A DNA stretch of 64,000 bases from Acidomonas methanolica (GTDB taxonomy: Bacteria; Pseudomonadota; Alphaproteobacteria; Acetobacterales; Acetobacteraceae), in NCBI RefSeq assembly GCF_004346035.1, contig NZ_SLZN01000004.1, positions 62,001-126,000 of the forward strand, in the 5' to 3' direction. The translations under genes and the position numbers were made by a program. Positions 7,790 through 15,773 of the stretch are shown one piece after another. The notes beneath the pieces are model-generated. The model made no database searches and was not told the origin of the DNA. It saw only the letters and a list, made by a program, of their open reading frames with translations. Within the stretch, counting starts at the first letter, position 1; each line of letters opens with the position of its first letter.

Positions 7790-9223
7790 TCAGGGTCTAA
7801 GGCGCTTCCGGCGGAAATCTGTGAGCGCCCCTGCCGCGAGGCCGCCCAGCGCTCCGGCCGGGACGAGCCATGAGAAGGCGATCGGGCGGCCACCGAGTCG
7901 CACCATGGACAGGCAGGCGAGCAGGAGGATCGCGCACCAGAAACCGAGCCGCGCCGCGCGGGAGGTGGCGTGGGGGCGTGTCATCGCGAGCAGGAAGACG
8001 CCCAGCACAGCGCCGTAGCTGTAGGCCGTGATGGAGAAGGCGAAGAGCACGGCGGAACGGTTCGAGCCGCTGAAGGCGAGGGTCGCGCCCGTCAGCGCGC
8101 AGGCCCAGAAGCCGGTCACGATTCGGGAAAGAACGCGCGGGGAGAGGCGCGAGCGGGCGAGGATCGGCGCGAAATCGCCCATCACCGCGCCGGTCATCGC
8201 GTTCAGCGCGCTGGAGAGGGAGCCCATGGTGGCGGCGAGGATTCCCGCCACGAGGAGGCCCGAGAGGGCGGGCGGCAAGGTCAGGATGAAATCGGGGAAG
8301 AGGCGGTCCGGCGCGGCGAGGGGGGCGTCATGGTCGCGGGCGGCGAGCAGGACGCCGATCGCGGAAAGGCTCGCGAACAGCACGCCGACGAGCAGGGCGC
8401 TGCCGATCATCGCCGCCTGTGCGCCGCGCAGGGAGCGGGCGGCGAGGCAACGCTGGATCATGAGCTGGTCCGTGCCGTGGGAGGCGAGGGTGAGCAGCGC
8501 GCCACCGATCACGGCGGCGGCGAAGGTGAACGGGTCGGTGAAGGCCGGCTTGCCGCTGCTGAAGAGATGGGCATGGGCGAAGGCGGCGTGGAGCGTCGCG
8601 GGGGGAAGCCGGTGGAGCAGTGTTGCGATGCAGGCGAACGCGCCGGTCAGATAGAGCACGAGCTGGATCGAGTCCGACCAGATCACGGCGCGCAGGCCGC
8701 CGATGACGGTGTAGCTCAGCGTCAGCGCCATGAGGATTGCGAGAAGCAGGAGGCGTCCCGCCGGGCTTGCGATGTCCGGCAGGAAGCTGGCGGCGCAGAG
8801 GGCGGTGATGGGCAGCAGGCCCGCGAAGAGGCGCACCGCTTCCGCCAGCAGGCGCGAGATCAGGAAGGTGGCGGAGACGATGCGCTGGACGCCGGAGCCG
8901 AAGCGTCTCCCGAGGATTTCGTAGGCGCTGACGATGCTCCGGTCGCGGAACAGCGGGAGGAAGGCGGCGGCGACGATGACGCGACCGAGCAGATAGCCGC
9001 AGGCGAGGCCGACGAAGACGAAGGACTGGCCATAGGCGACGCCGGGGACGCTGACGACGGTCAGGGTCGAGGTCTCGGTGGCGACGATCGACAGGCAGAT
9101 CGCCCAGGCGGGAAGATCGTGATGAGGGGCCGCGGGATCGCCGCCCTGGCGCCGGGAAAGGGCGATCGACACGAGCGGCAGCAGGAGGAGATAGGCAAGG
9201 ATGACGGCGAAGGCGATCGGCAT
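7790..9223 (-). CDS. Sodium:solute symporter (SSS family)
   Basis: Inner-membrane symporter of the SSS/LeuT-fold superfamily. From ATG at 9223 the protein is 477 residues with about 13 hydrophobic helices. Family marks are ATETSTLTVVSVPGVAYG early on and the stretch SYTVIGGLRAVIWSDSIQLVLYLTGA, typical of SSS helix 5-6, followed later by HGTDQLMIQRCLA. The frame stays open 40 codons upstream, but MPIAFAVILAYLLLLPL is the first plausible membrane start. The substrate cannot be told. It is convergent with the thioesterase gene and has no obvious operon partner. Confidence 0.87.
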   Translation of the reverse strand: MPIAFAVILAYLLLLPLVSIALSRRQGGDPAAPHHDLPAWAICLSIVATETSTLTVVSVPGVAYGQSFVFVGLACGYLLGRVIVAAAFLPLFRDRSIVSAYEILGRRFGSGVQRIVSATFLISRLLAEAVRLFAGLLPITALCAASFLPDIASPAGRLLLLAILMALTLSYTVIGGLRAVIWSDSIQLVLYLTGAFACIATLLHRLPPATLHAAFAHAHLFSSGKPAFTDPFTFAAAVIGGALLTLASHGTDQLMIQRCLAARSLRGAQAAMIGSALLVGVLFASLSAIGVLLAARDHDAPLAAPDRLFPDFILTLPPALSGLLVAGILAATMGSLSSALNAMTGAVMGDFAPILARSRLSPRVLSRIVTGFWACALTGATLAFSGSNRSAVLFAFSITAYSYGAVLGVFLLAMTRPHATSRAARLGFWCAILLLACLSMVRLGGRPIAFSWLVPAGALGGLAAGALTDFRRKRLRP

Positions 9224-9371
9224 GAAGCATGGGTAGCGCGACGCGCGGAAGGTGAAAACGGCTGTCGTTCCCGGTGCCAGGCTCCGACGCTCTTTTTTGG
9301 GAAAAAAACGTCGATCCGGCAGCGACGTATCCCGACGAGACACCGCCGTTAAAGTATCAAAAGTCTTTTTG

Positions 9372-9395
9372 CTTCTTTTTCTTCAGAAAAAGAAG
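9372..9395. repeat. T/A-rich inverted repeat upstream of the serine hydrolase gene
   Basis: A perfect 11-bp inverted repeat, CTTCTTTTTCT and AGAAAAAGAAG with a 2-nt loop, lies between the divergent symporter and serine hydrolase genes. Related T-rich motifs with TTCTTCAGAAAA or GTTCTTT/AAAGAAC arms lie near 11400 and at 16744-16766. In this GC-rich DNA they stand out and may be remnants of a dispersed intergenic element or terminators. Confidence 0.55.
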
Positions 9396-9477
9396 AAGAC
9401 CCACCCTGGTTGCAGGACAAGGCCAGGAGTGCCCGAGCCTATTGTTTCCATGCACGGATCGTTTCAGAATGGAACGC

Positions 9478-10671
9478 ATGAGTGTTGATCGGATGTGGCC
9501 GGGCCGCCGGGCCGTTCTGGCGGGGTTGCCTCTCCTGGTCGCGGGATGCGCGGCGCGGGGGCGGGAGGATCGGTTCGCGGCGATCGGCGCGCGGGTGCGG
9601 CGCGCCGTGGCCGAGGGGAAGACGCCGGGCGCGGTGGTCGCGGTGGGGCATGGCGGCGCACTGGTCTATCAGGGGGCGTTCGGCTCGCGCGCGCTGGTGC
9701 CCGAGCGGTTGCCGATGCGCTGGGACACGGAATTCGACATGGCGTCGCTGACCAAGGTGCTTGTCACCGCGCCCTGCGTGATGCGCCTGTGGGAGGAAGG
9801 GTTCTTCCGGCTGGACGATCCTGTGGCGCGCTACTGGCCGGAATTCGGGGCGAACGGCAAGAGCGGCGTCACCATCCGGATGCTGCTGACGCATTATTCC
9901 GGGCTGCCGCCGGATCTCGATCTGAAGGAGGCGTGGTCGGGGAAGGCGGCGGCGCTGGACCGCGTGGCGGCGTCAGGGCTCGATCACGCCCCCGGCACGC
10001 GCTTCGTCTACAGCGACATCAATTTCATCACGCTCGGCGTGCTGGTGGAGCGGTTCAGCGGCCAGCCCTTGCAGGACTATGCGCGCGAAATGCTCTTCGC
10101 GCCGATGAGACTGAGCCGGACACGCTTCCTGCCTCCCGATGCGTGGAAGCCGACGATCGCGCCGACGCAATATGACGAGCGGGGCGTGCTGTTGCAGGGC
10201 GTGGTGCATGATCCGACGGCGCGGCGCATGGGCGGGGTGGCCGGTCATGCGGGGCTGTTCTCGGACATGCACGATGTCTGCGTGTATGCGCAGGCGCTAC
10301 TGGACCGGCTGGCGGGGCGGCCTTCGCCATATCCTTTGCGGCAGGCCACGCTGAAGCTCATGACGACGCCGCAGCAGCCTCTGGCCGGGGCGCAGGATCT
10401 GCGCGGGCTCGGCTGGGACATCGCCACCCATTATTCCTCGCCGCGCGGGACGGTGTTTCCGGTAGGGTCGTTCGGCCATACCGGCTTTACCGGGACGTCG
10501 CTGTGGTTCGATCCCGGCTCGGGGAGTTTCGTTGCGATCCTGACCAATCGCGTGCATCCGGACGGGAAGGGCAATGTGATCGCCCTGCGGCGGGACGTGG
10601 CGACGCTGGCGGGCGAGGCGTTGAGGGAGTCGGAGGCCGGCGTTTCCAGGCCCGAAGCGCTGGACAGGTGA
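9478..10671 (+). CDS. Serine hydrolase (class C beta-lactamase-like) lipoprotein
   Basis: Penicillin-binding/beta-lactamase-fold serine hydrolase, probably an esterase or a peptidoglycan peptidase rather than a true beta-lactamase. The N-terminus RRAVLAGLPLLVAGCAARG is a lipoprotein signal with lipobox VAGC. Catalytic motifs are the SxxK serine in MASLTKV, a YxN-like YSDIN, and HTG in FGHTGFTG. It is 397 residues from ATG 9478, which has GGAA 5 nt upstream; ATG at 9469 and 9493 are alternatives. Membrane-anchored on the periplasmic side. The gene stands alone. Confidence 0.85.
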   Translation: MSVDRMWPGRRAVLAGLPLLVAGCAARGREDRFAAIGARVRRAVAEGKTPGAVVAVGHGGALVYQGAFGSRALVPERLPMRWDTEFDMASLTKVLVTAPCVMRLWEEGFFRLDDPVARYWPEFGANGKSGVTIRMLLTHYSGLPPDLDLKEAWSGKAAALDRVAASGLDHAPGTRFVYSDINFITLGVLVERFSGQPLQDYAREMLFAPMRLSRTRFLPPDAWKPTIAPTQYDERGVLLQGVVHDPTARRMGGVAGHAGLFSDMHDVCVYAQALLDRLAGRPSPYPLRQATLKLMTTPQQPLAGAQDLRGLGWDIATHYSSPRGTVFPVGSFGHTGFTGTSLWFDPGSGSFVAILTNRVHPDGKGNVIALRRDVATLAGEALRESEAGVSRPEALDR

Positions 10672-10812
10672 CTGAAGCAGGACGATCTTGCGGATCCTGA
10701 CCCTATGAGATAGGGCATCGGTTCGGAGTTCTGCCCGAGTCCTTTGCCCGGGTCCGTTAAGTGATTTCGTGGCATTGTGCCTTCTGGCGCGGCCGATCTG
10801 GATCTCCGCTCA

Positions 10813-11340
10813 ATGCCTCTTGAAGACCTCGCGCCACGTATCTGCATCATGGGGCCGTCCAATAGCGGCAAATCCACGCTGGCCGACGCCATCGGCCGCG
10901 CGCGCGGCTTGCCGATCATACATCTCGATCAGCTTTTTCATCGGCCGGGCACCGATTGGCAACCCCGCCCGGCGCCTGAGTTCATCGCGCTGCATGACGA
11001 GGCGATCAAGGGGGAGCGGTGGGTGATGGAGGGCAACTACTCGCGCTGCCTGCCGCAGCGACTGCAACGTGCAACGGGCTTCATCCTTCTCGACGTTCCC
11101 ACCATGACGAGCCTTTTTCGCTATTTTCGTCGGTCATGGTTCGAATCGGACCGGCGAGGGGCGCTCGACGGGGGGCGCGACAGTGTGAAATGGGAGATGA
11201 TCCGCCATATTGCGGTCGCCACGCGTGCAAATCGGCGACGCTATCAGGAGATGTTCGATCACCTTGACCTGCCCAAGGTCAAGCTGACGACGGTGCGGGA
11301 GCAGGCACGCTTTTACCGCGCGGCCGGTCTCCGCCGTTAG
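10813..11340 (+). CDS. P-loop NTPase, adenylate kinase-like (FlaR/topology-modulation family)
   Basis: Small cytoplasmic P-loop protein of the adenylate kinase-like group often annotated as topology modulation protein. Walker A is GPSNSGKST (14-22); LPIIHLDQLFHRPGTDWQ and WVMEGNYSR are characteristic of the family. It is 175 residues from ATG 10813; GTG at 10777 gives 12 more residues and neither start has a good ribosome site. The substrate is unknown. The upstream gap (10672-10812) holds only a short hairpin at 10701-10715. Confidence 0.75.
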   Translation: MPLEDLAPRICIMGPSNSGKSTLADAIGRARGLPIIHLDQLFHRPGTDWQPRPAPEFIALHDEAIKGERWVMEGNYSRCLPQRLQRATGFILLDVPTMTSLFRYFRRSWFESDRRGALDGGRDSVKWEMIRHIAVATRANRRRYQEMFDHLDLPKVKLTTVREQARFYRAAGLRR

Positions 11341-11478
11341 CCTCGACCTTGCCTCGCGCGAGGAGGCCGGTTGCCGGACGGCACTATTTTGCTCCGGTGG
11401 TTTTTTGTTCTTCAGAAAAGGAGAGGCTTGCATCGGGGTCTGGTTTGATCTAGGTTTATGGCATATTGCCACTGACGG

Positions 11479-11507
11479 GCGTCCGGATTTTTCCGGGCGC
11501 TTTTTTT
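11479..11507 (+). terminator. Intrinsic terminator just ahead of the lysis-like cassette
   Basis: A 9-bp stem (GCGTCCGGA and TCCGGGCGC, one G-T pair), a TTTT loop and seven T residues form a textbook rho-independent terminator. It ends only 17 nt before the start of the holin-like gene at 11525. It may end transcription from the P-loop gene, end a small RNA from the 11400-11478 leader, or act as an attenuator or antitermination point for the two downstream genes. Confidence 0.85.
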
Positions 11508-11524
11508 ATGCGGAACGTGATTTG

Positions 11525-11875
11525 ATGACGGCTGAATCCATGATTGCCATCGGTGAGCCCGAGACCGGCGCGCGGCCCATGATCCGCCAGCTCGAGGATC
11601 GTGTGCTGCGGCTGGAGACGCTGGCGCGCATGCTGGGCGAACAGCAGGAGGCCCTTCGGGCGGAGATGCGTCAGGAGACGCTGTGCCTGCGCGACCAGAT
11701 GAAGGCGCTGGAGAACAAGGTCGACGACTGGAACCGGCTGGTGAACACCAAGCTGGACCGGCTGATCGGCGGACGGACGGTCGTGACGGGGCTGATCACG
11801 CTCGTCACCTCGATTCTGGGAACGGGAATGGTGCATGTGGTGCTGTCGCTCGGCGCGGCGGGAGGGCCGCACTGA
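11525..11875 (+). CDS. Small coiled-coil membrane protein, holin-like
   Basis: The 116-residue protein has a predicted coiled coil over about residues 20-80 (MIRQLEDRVLRLETLARML, ALENKVDDWNRLVNTKL) followed by one hydrophobic helix (about 84-109, TVVTGLITLVTSILGTGMVHVVLSL) and a short tail. I do not recognise the family by name, but the architecture and direct coupling to a lysozyme-like gene (stop and start share TGATG) resemble phage holin or spanin-like proteins. It might instead anchor or regulate the adjacent enzyme. The start at 11525 has GGAA about 9 nt upstream. Confidence 0.6.
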   Translation: MTAESMIAIGEPETGARPMIRQLEDRVLRLETLARMLGEQQEALRAEMRQETLCLRDQMKALENKVDDWNRLVNTKLDRLIGGRTVVTGLITLVTSILGTGMVHVVLSLGAAGGPH

Positions 11876-12354
11876 TGGCCGGACTCGATATCGGGCAGCT
11901 CAAGCATATGGTGGTGGCGCCGATGCTCGCTTCCATGGGCCTGGACGGCGCGGCCGCGGTGAATCTGCTCACCGGAACGGCGCTCGTGGAGAGCGGGGCG
12001 ATGTGGCTGCGGCAGAAGGCGGGTGGTCCGGCGCTTGGGCTCTGGCAGATGGAGCCCGCGACGCATGACGATTGCTGGGTCAATTTCCTCGACTGGCGGC
12101 GCGGTTCGCATCTGTATGAGGCGGTTCTCGCGTCGCTGGGCGGCGATATCGCCCGGTGCGGGCAGTTGGTGAGCAATCTGCGTTATGCCTGCGCGATGGC
12201 GCGGGTGAAATATTACCGTGCGCCGCCGCCGCTGCCCCAATGGGATGATCCGGTCGGGCAGGCGCTGTATCACAAGAGCTGGTACAATACGGCCCTCGGC
12301 GCGGCGGATGCGACGGCGAATGTGCCGCTGTTCCTCCAGGCGATCCGGGCCTGA
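11875..12354 (+). CDS. Phage-type lysozyme/transglycosylase-like protein
   Basis: The 159-residue protein resembles small muralytic (SLT-like) proteins found in phages of alphaproteobacteria. A candidate catalytic Glu lies in TALVESGAMWLRQ, followed by GPALGLWQMEPATHDD, a pattern common in these proteins. No signal peptide is visible, so export would need a holin or another route; the preceding gene encodes a coiled-coil membrane protein. No capsid, tail or integrase genes are nearby, so this is either a prophage remnant or a domesticated lysis/secretion cassette. Family assignment is by motif and from memory of similar proteins. Confidence 0.65.
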   Translation: MAGLDIGQLKHMVVAPMLASMGLDGAAAVNLLTGTALVESGAMWLRQKAGGPALGLWQMEPATHDDCWVNFLDWRRGSHLYEAVLASLGGDIARCGQLVSNLRYACAMARVKYYRAPPPLPQWDDPVGQALYHKSWYNTALGAADATANVPLFLQAIRA

Positions 12355-12381
12355 CGGCGGGGGCTGACCATGAGGAATGGT

Positions 12382-12425
12382 GAGCGGCGCCGGGGACTTG
12401 TTGCATCACGCTCCCGGCACCGCTC
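12382..12425. repeat. Large inverted repeat after the lysozyme-like gene
   Basis: Arms GAGCGGCGCCGGG (12382-12394) and CCCGGCACCGCTC (12413-12425) pair with one mismatch around an 18-nt loop. There is no T run. It lies between the convergent lysozyme-like and priA genes and may act as a bidirectional transcription barrier. Confidence 0.6.
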
Positions 12426-12515
12426 GGACTGTTAACGCGGGATTTGCGTCAAAATAGAGGCGGAGGCCTGAACTTGATGGATATTCATCTATGAACAAGG
12501 CCGGGAAACGGGCGG

Positions 12516-14768
12516 TCAGAGAAAGGAGACGGGGTCGATGTCGATCTCCACGCGCTCCTGTGCGCCGAGGCGCAACCCGGTGAGCCAGTGCCGCAGGATC
12601 GGCTGGAGCGCGATGGCGCGTGGGGCGCGGAGCAGCAGGCGGCGGCGATGGCGGCCGCGCAGCAGGGCGAGCGGAGCGGGAGCGGGACCGAGGATCTCCA
12701 CGCCGGGCAGATGTGGGGCGTGAGCGCCGATGGCGCGCGCCAGCGCGTCGGCGGCCTCGGCGGTGTTCGCGCTGATGATCAGCGCCGCCAGACGGCCATA
12801 GGGTGGCCAGAAACCGGGGCGGCGCTGGGCGGCTTCCCGCGCCATGAAGGCGCGGTAATCGCCCGAGACGAGTGCTTGCATCACCGGGTGCTCGCCCACA
12901 TAGGATTGCAGCAGCACCGTGCCCGGCGCATCCGCGCGTCCGGCGCGTCCGGCGACCTGATGGAGAAGCTGGACGGTGCGCTCGGCGGCGCGCAGGTCGC
13001 CGCCGCCCAGGCCCAGATCGGCGTCCACCACCCCGACCAGCGTGAGATGGGGGAAATGCCAGCCCTTCGCGACGATCTGCGTGCCGATGATGAGATCGAC
13101 CTCGCGATGCGAGATGCGGCGGACGGCGTCGGCGGTGGCCTGCGGCGAACCCAGCGTGTCCGAGGCCATGACGAGGAGTCGCGCCTCGGGGAAGCGCGCG
13201 CGGCATTCCTCGAAGATGCGCTCGATGCCCGGCCCGATGGGCACGAGGCTCGAGTCCGCGCCGCAATGCGGGCAACTCGGCGGAATCGGCTCCGTATGAC
13301 CGCAATGATGGCAGGCCAGTTCCTTCCGGGCGCGATGCTCCACCAGCCAGGCGGTGCAGTTCGGGCATTCCATGCGGAAGCCGCAGGCGCGGCAGAGCGT
13401 CAGGGGCGCATAGCCGCGGCGGTTGAGGAAGAGCATGACCTGCTCGCCGCGCGCGAACCGTTCTTCCATGGCCTCGGTGAGCAGTGGGGAGAGAAACAGC
13501 CCGCGCTCCGGCGGATGGGCGCGCATGTCGATCAGCGCGACATGGGGCAGCGTCGCCGCGCCGTGCCGCGCCGCGAGGGTCAGGTGGCCGTAGCGCCCGG
13601 CCTCGACATTGGCCAGGGTTTCGAGGCTTGGCGTGGCGGAGACGAGGACGACCGGAGCCCCGGCGATGCGGGCGCGGAGCACCGCCATGTCACGGCCATG
13701 ATAGGTGACGCCGTCCTCCTGCTTGAAGGCAGTGTCGTGCTCCTCGTCGACGATGCAAAGGCCGAGATCGGGAAAGGGCAGGAACAGCGCCGAGCGCGCG
13801 CCCACCACGACGCGCGCCTGCCCGTCCAGCACGGCGCGCCAGGTGATCTTGCGGCGTTTCGAGCCGAGGGCGGAATGCCAGATGGCGGCCTGCGCGCCGA
13901 AGCGGCGGGCGAATCGCTCCGTCCATTGCGCGGACAGCGCGATCTCCGGCAGCAGCACCAGAACCTGACGCCCGAGGCGCAGCGCCTCGGCGACCGCCTC
14001 CAGATACACCTCCGTCTTGCCCGATCCGGTGACGCCTTCGAGCAGCGTGGCGCTGTAGGCACGGGCGCGGACGGCGGCGCGCAGGGTCTCGGCGGCGTGG
14101 TCCTGCTCGTCCGACAGGGTCACGCGGTGGAAATCGGGGTCCAGCGTGGCGAAGGGGGTCTCGGCGGGAATCGGAGCCGCCTCCAGCAGCCCGGCATCGG
14201 CCATGGCGCGGATCACGGCGGGGCTCGCGCCTGAGGCGGCGGAGAGATCGGCGGTGCCGTGCGGCGCGTTGCCGAGGGCGGCGAGCACGCGCAGCCGGGC
14301 GGGCGTCATGCGCAGGGATGCTGTGTCGGCGGAGCCGCGAACCCAGCCCAGGGCGGGTTTGCGTGGCTCGGTCCCGGCCGCGCGCAGGGCCATGGCGAGG
14401 ACGAGGCCGGGCGGCGTCAGCGTATAGGCGGCGAGCCAGTCGATGAAGCGGCGCAGCGTGACCGGCAGCGGCGGGAGGTCGAGCGCGCCGCGCACCGGCC
14501 GGAGGCGCGCGGATGCGACGGGCGATTCCGGCGGCGGCGCGAAATCCGCCGGAACCGTGCTGTCGCGGTCCCAGACGCAACCGATTTCCTCCCGCCGCCC
14601 GAGGGGGACGCGCACGAGCTGGCCGGGCGGCGGCGTTTCCGGCGGCGGGGGGGCGAGATAGTCGAGCGGGCCGGGGAAAGGCAGGGTCAGGAGCACCGGG
14701 AGGCGAGCGCGATCGTCCCGCGCGGTCTCGCTTTCGCCATCAGGAACGTCTAGCGTCGGTTCGGCCAT
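12516..14768 (-). CDS. priA: Primosomal protein N' / replication restart helicase PriA
   Basis: 3'-to-5' DNA helicase that reloads the replisome at collapsed forks. From ATG at 14768 it is 750 residues: N-terminal 3'-binding and winged-helix domains, helicase motif I LLEGVTGSGKTEVYLEAV, the DEEH box (IVDEEHDTAFKQ) and motif III SATPS. A zinc-binding cysteine block follows, with CRACGF, CPNCTAWLV, CHHCGH and CPHCG, then motif V/VI (GTQIVAKGWHFP, HQVAGRAGRA). All expected parts are present. The frame stays open far upstream, antisense to xerC, but those codons are not part of the gene. It is divergent from xerC with only 12 bp between starts. Confidence 0.96.
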   Translation of the reverse strand: MAEPTLDVPDGESETARDDRARLPVLLTLPFPGPLDYLAPPPPETPPPGQLVRVPLGRREEIGCVWDRDSTVPADFAPPPESPVASARLRPVRGALDLPPLPVTLRRFIDWLAAYTLTPPGLVLAMALRAAGTEPRKPALGWVRGSADTASLRMTPARLRVLAALGNAPHGTADLSAASGASPAVIRAMADAGLLEAAPIPAETPFATLDPDFHRVTLSDEQDHAAETLRAAVRARAYSATLLEGVTGSGKTEVYLEAVAEALRLGRQVLVLLPEIALSAQWTERFARRFGAQAAIWHSALGSKRRKITWRAVLDGQARVVVGARSALFLPFPDLGLCIVDEEHDTAFKQEDGVTYHGRDMAVLRARIAGAPVVLVSATPSLETLANVEAGRYGHLTLAARHGAATLPHVALIDMRAHPPERGLFLSPLLTEAMEERFARGEQVMLFLNRRGYAPLTLCRACGFRMECPNCTAWLVEHRARKELACHHCGHTEPIPPSCPHCGADSSLVPIGPGIERIFEECRARFPEARLLVMASDTLGSPQATADAVRRISHREVDLIIGTQIVAKGWHFPHLTLVGVVDADLGLGGGDLRAAERTVQLLHQVAGRAGRADAPGTVLLQSYVGEHPVMQALVSGDYRAFMAREAAQRRPGFWPPYGRLAALIISANTAEAADALARAIGAHAPHLPGVEILGPAPAPLALLRGRHRRRLLLRAPRAIALQPILRHWLTGLRLGAQERVEIDIDPVSFL

Positions 14769-14780
14769 GATCCCTGCCGA

Positions 14781-15773
14781 ATGCCCCCTCCCTTGCCGCA
14801 AGTCCAGCCCGTGCGTGTCATGAGCGCGCGGGAGGCGGCGGCCCGCTGGCTCGACTGGCTGGCGAAGGAGCGCCGGGCCAGCCCGCGCACGGTCGCCGCC
14901 TATGGCGCGGATCTGGGTCTGGCGCTCGATTTCCTGACCGATCATCTGGGCGGCCCGCCCGATCTGGCGGCGCTGTCCGCGTTGACCCTGGCGGATTTCC
15001 GGGCGTGGCTGGCGCATGAAACGCGACGGGCGGAGATCAAGGCCGAGCGGGGGGGGCGCGGAGATCATGACGGGCGGGCGCGCTCGCGGGCGCGTCGCGT
15101 TTCCGCCCTGCGGTCCTTTTTCCGCTATCTCGCCGAGCGGGAGGGGGTGGAGACGCCGGTCCCGGCGCTGCTCGTCGCCCCGCGAGTGAAAAAGAAGTTG
15201 CCGCGTCCCCTTGCGCGCGATCAGGCTGTGGCCGCGCCGGAGGAGATCGGCGCGCTGGCGCGTGACGGCATGGCGGAGGCGCGGGATGTTGCGCTGTTCA
15301 CCCTGCTTTACGGCGCGGGACTGCGAATCGGCGAGGCGCTGGCGCTGGATGTCCGCGATGTGGGGACGGGCGGCGGCATGCTGCGCGTGACGGGCAAGGG
15401 CGGGCGAAGTCGGATGGTGCCGCTGCTTCCCGTCGTATCCGAGGCGCTCGCGCGCTGGACGCGGGTGCATCCCGCGCCCGCGCCGGACGCGCCGCTCTTC
15501 GTCGGCATGCGCGGCGGGCGGCTGGACGCGGCGGTGGCGCGGCGCTCCATTCGCCTCTGGCGCGAGTTGAGCGGCCTGCCCGACAGCGTCACGCCGCATG
15601 CGCTGCGCCATTCCTTCGCGACGCACATGCTGGAAGGCGGCGCCGATCTGCGCACGATCCAGGAATTGCTGGGGCATGCCAGCCTCTCCACCACCCAGAC
15701 CTACACGCTGGCGAACGAGCGGCATTTGCTGGCAGTCTGGACGGCCGCCCATCCACGAGCCGGAACATCGTGA
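14781..15773 (+). CDS. xerC: Tyrosine recombinase XerC
   Basis: Site-specific recombinase that, with XerD at dif, resolves chromosome dimers. The 330-residue protein has an N-terminal SAM-like domain (about 14-120) and a catalytic domain with Arg182 (GAGLRIGEAL), Lys206 (TGKGGRSR), His273/Arg276 (HALRHSFATH), His299 (LLGHASLST) and the nucleophile Tyr308. There is an insert rich in Arg, Gly and Asp (about 83-104) before the VSALRSFFRYL helix compared with enteric XerC. ATG at 14820 is an alternative start. Proximity to the lysis-like cassette is noted, but this is a housekeeping recombinase, not a phage integrase. Confidence 0.92.
   Translation: MPPPLPQVQPVRVMSAREAAARWLDWLAKERRASPRTVAAYGADLGLALDFLTDHLGGPPDLAALSALTLADFRAWLAHETRRAEIKAERGGRGDHDGRARSRARRVSALRSFFRYLAEREGVETPVPALLVAPRVKKKLPRPLARDQAVAAPEEIGALARDGMAEARDVALFTLLYGAGLRIGEALALDVRDVGTGGGMLRVTGKGGRSRMVPLLPVVSEALARWTRVHPAPAPDAPLFVGMRGGRLDAAVARRSIRLWRELSGLPDSVTPHALRHSFATHMLEGGADLRTIQELLGHASLSTTQTYTLANERHLLAVWTAAHPRAGTS

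Noticed and set aside
4780-7893. 1037-codon open frame on the minus strand opposite shc and hpnG
   Set aside because: It is the antisense of two well-conserved genes. High GC keeps reverse frames open, and the translated sequence is Arg/Pro/His-rich with no family signature.
9478-10671. Serine hydrolase considered as an AmpC antibiotic-resistance beta-lactamase
   Set aside because: The motifs are those of the wider class C-like esterase/peptidase group (HTG instead of KTG, YSD instead of YAN), so beta-lactam hydrolysis is not supported.
10701-10715. CCCTAT/ATAGGG hairpin as a terminator
   Set aside because: Only 6 bp, no T run and AT-rich stem; too weak to call.
14769-15752. N-terminal extension of the priA frame
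   Set aside because: It is antisense to xerC; PriA has normal length from 14768.
14781-15773. xerC considered as a phage integrase belonging to the lysis-like cassette
   Set aside because: Sequence, length and position next to priA fit the housekeeping XerC; no att-like repeats or phage genes were seen.
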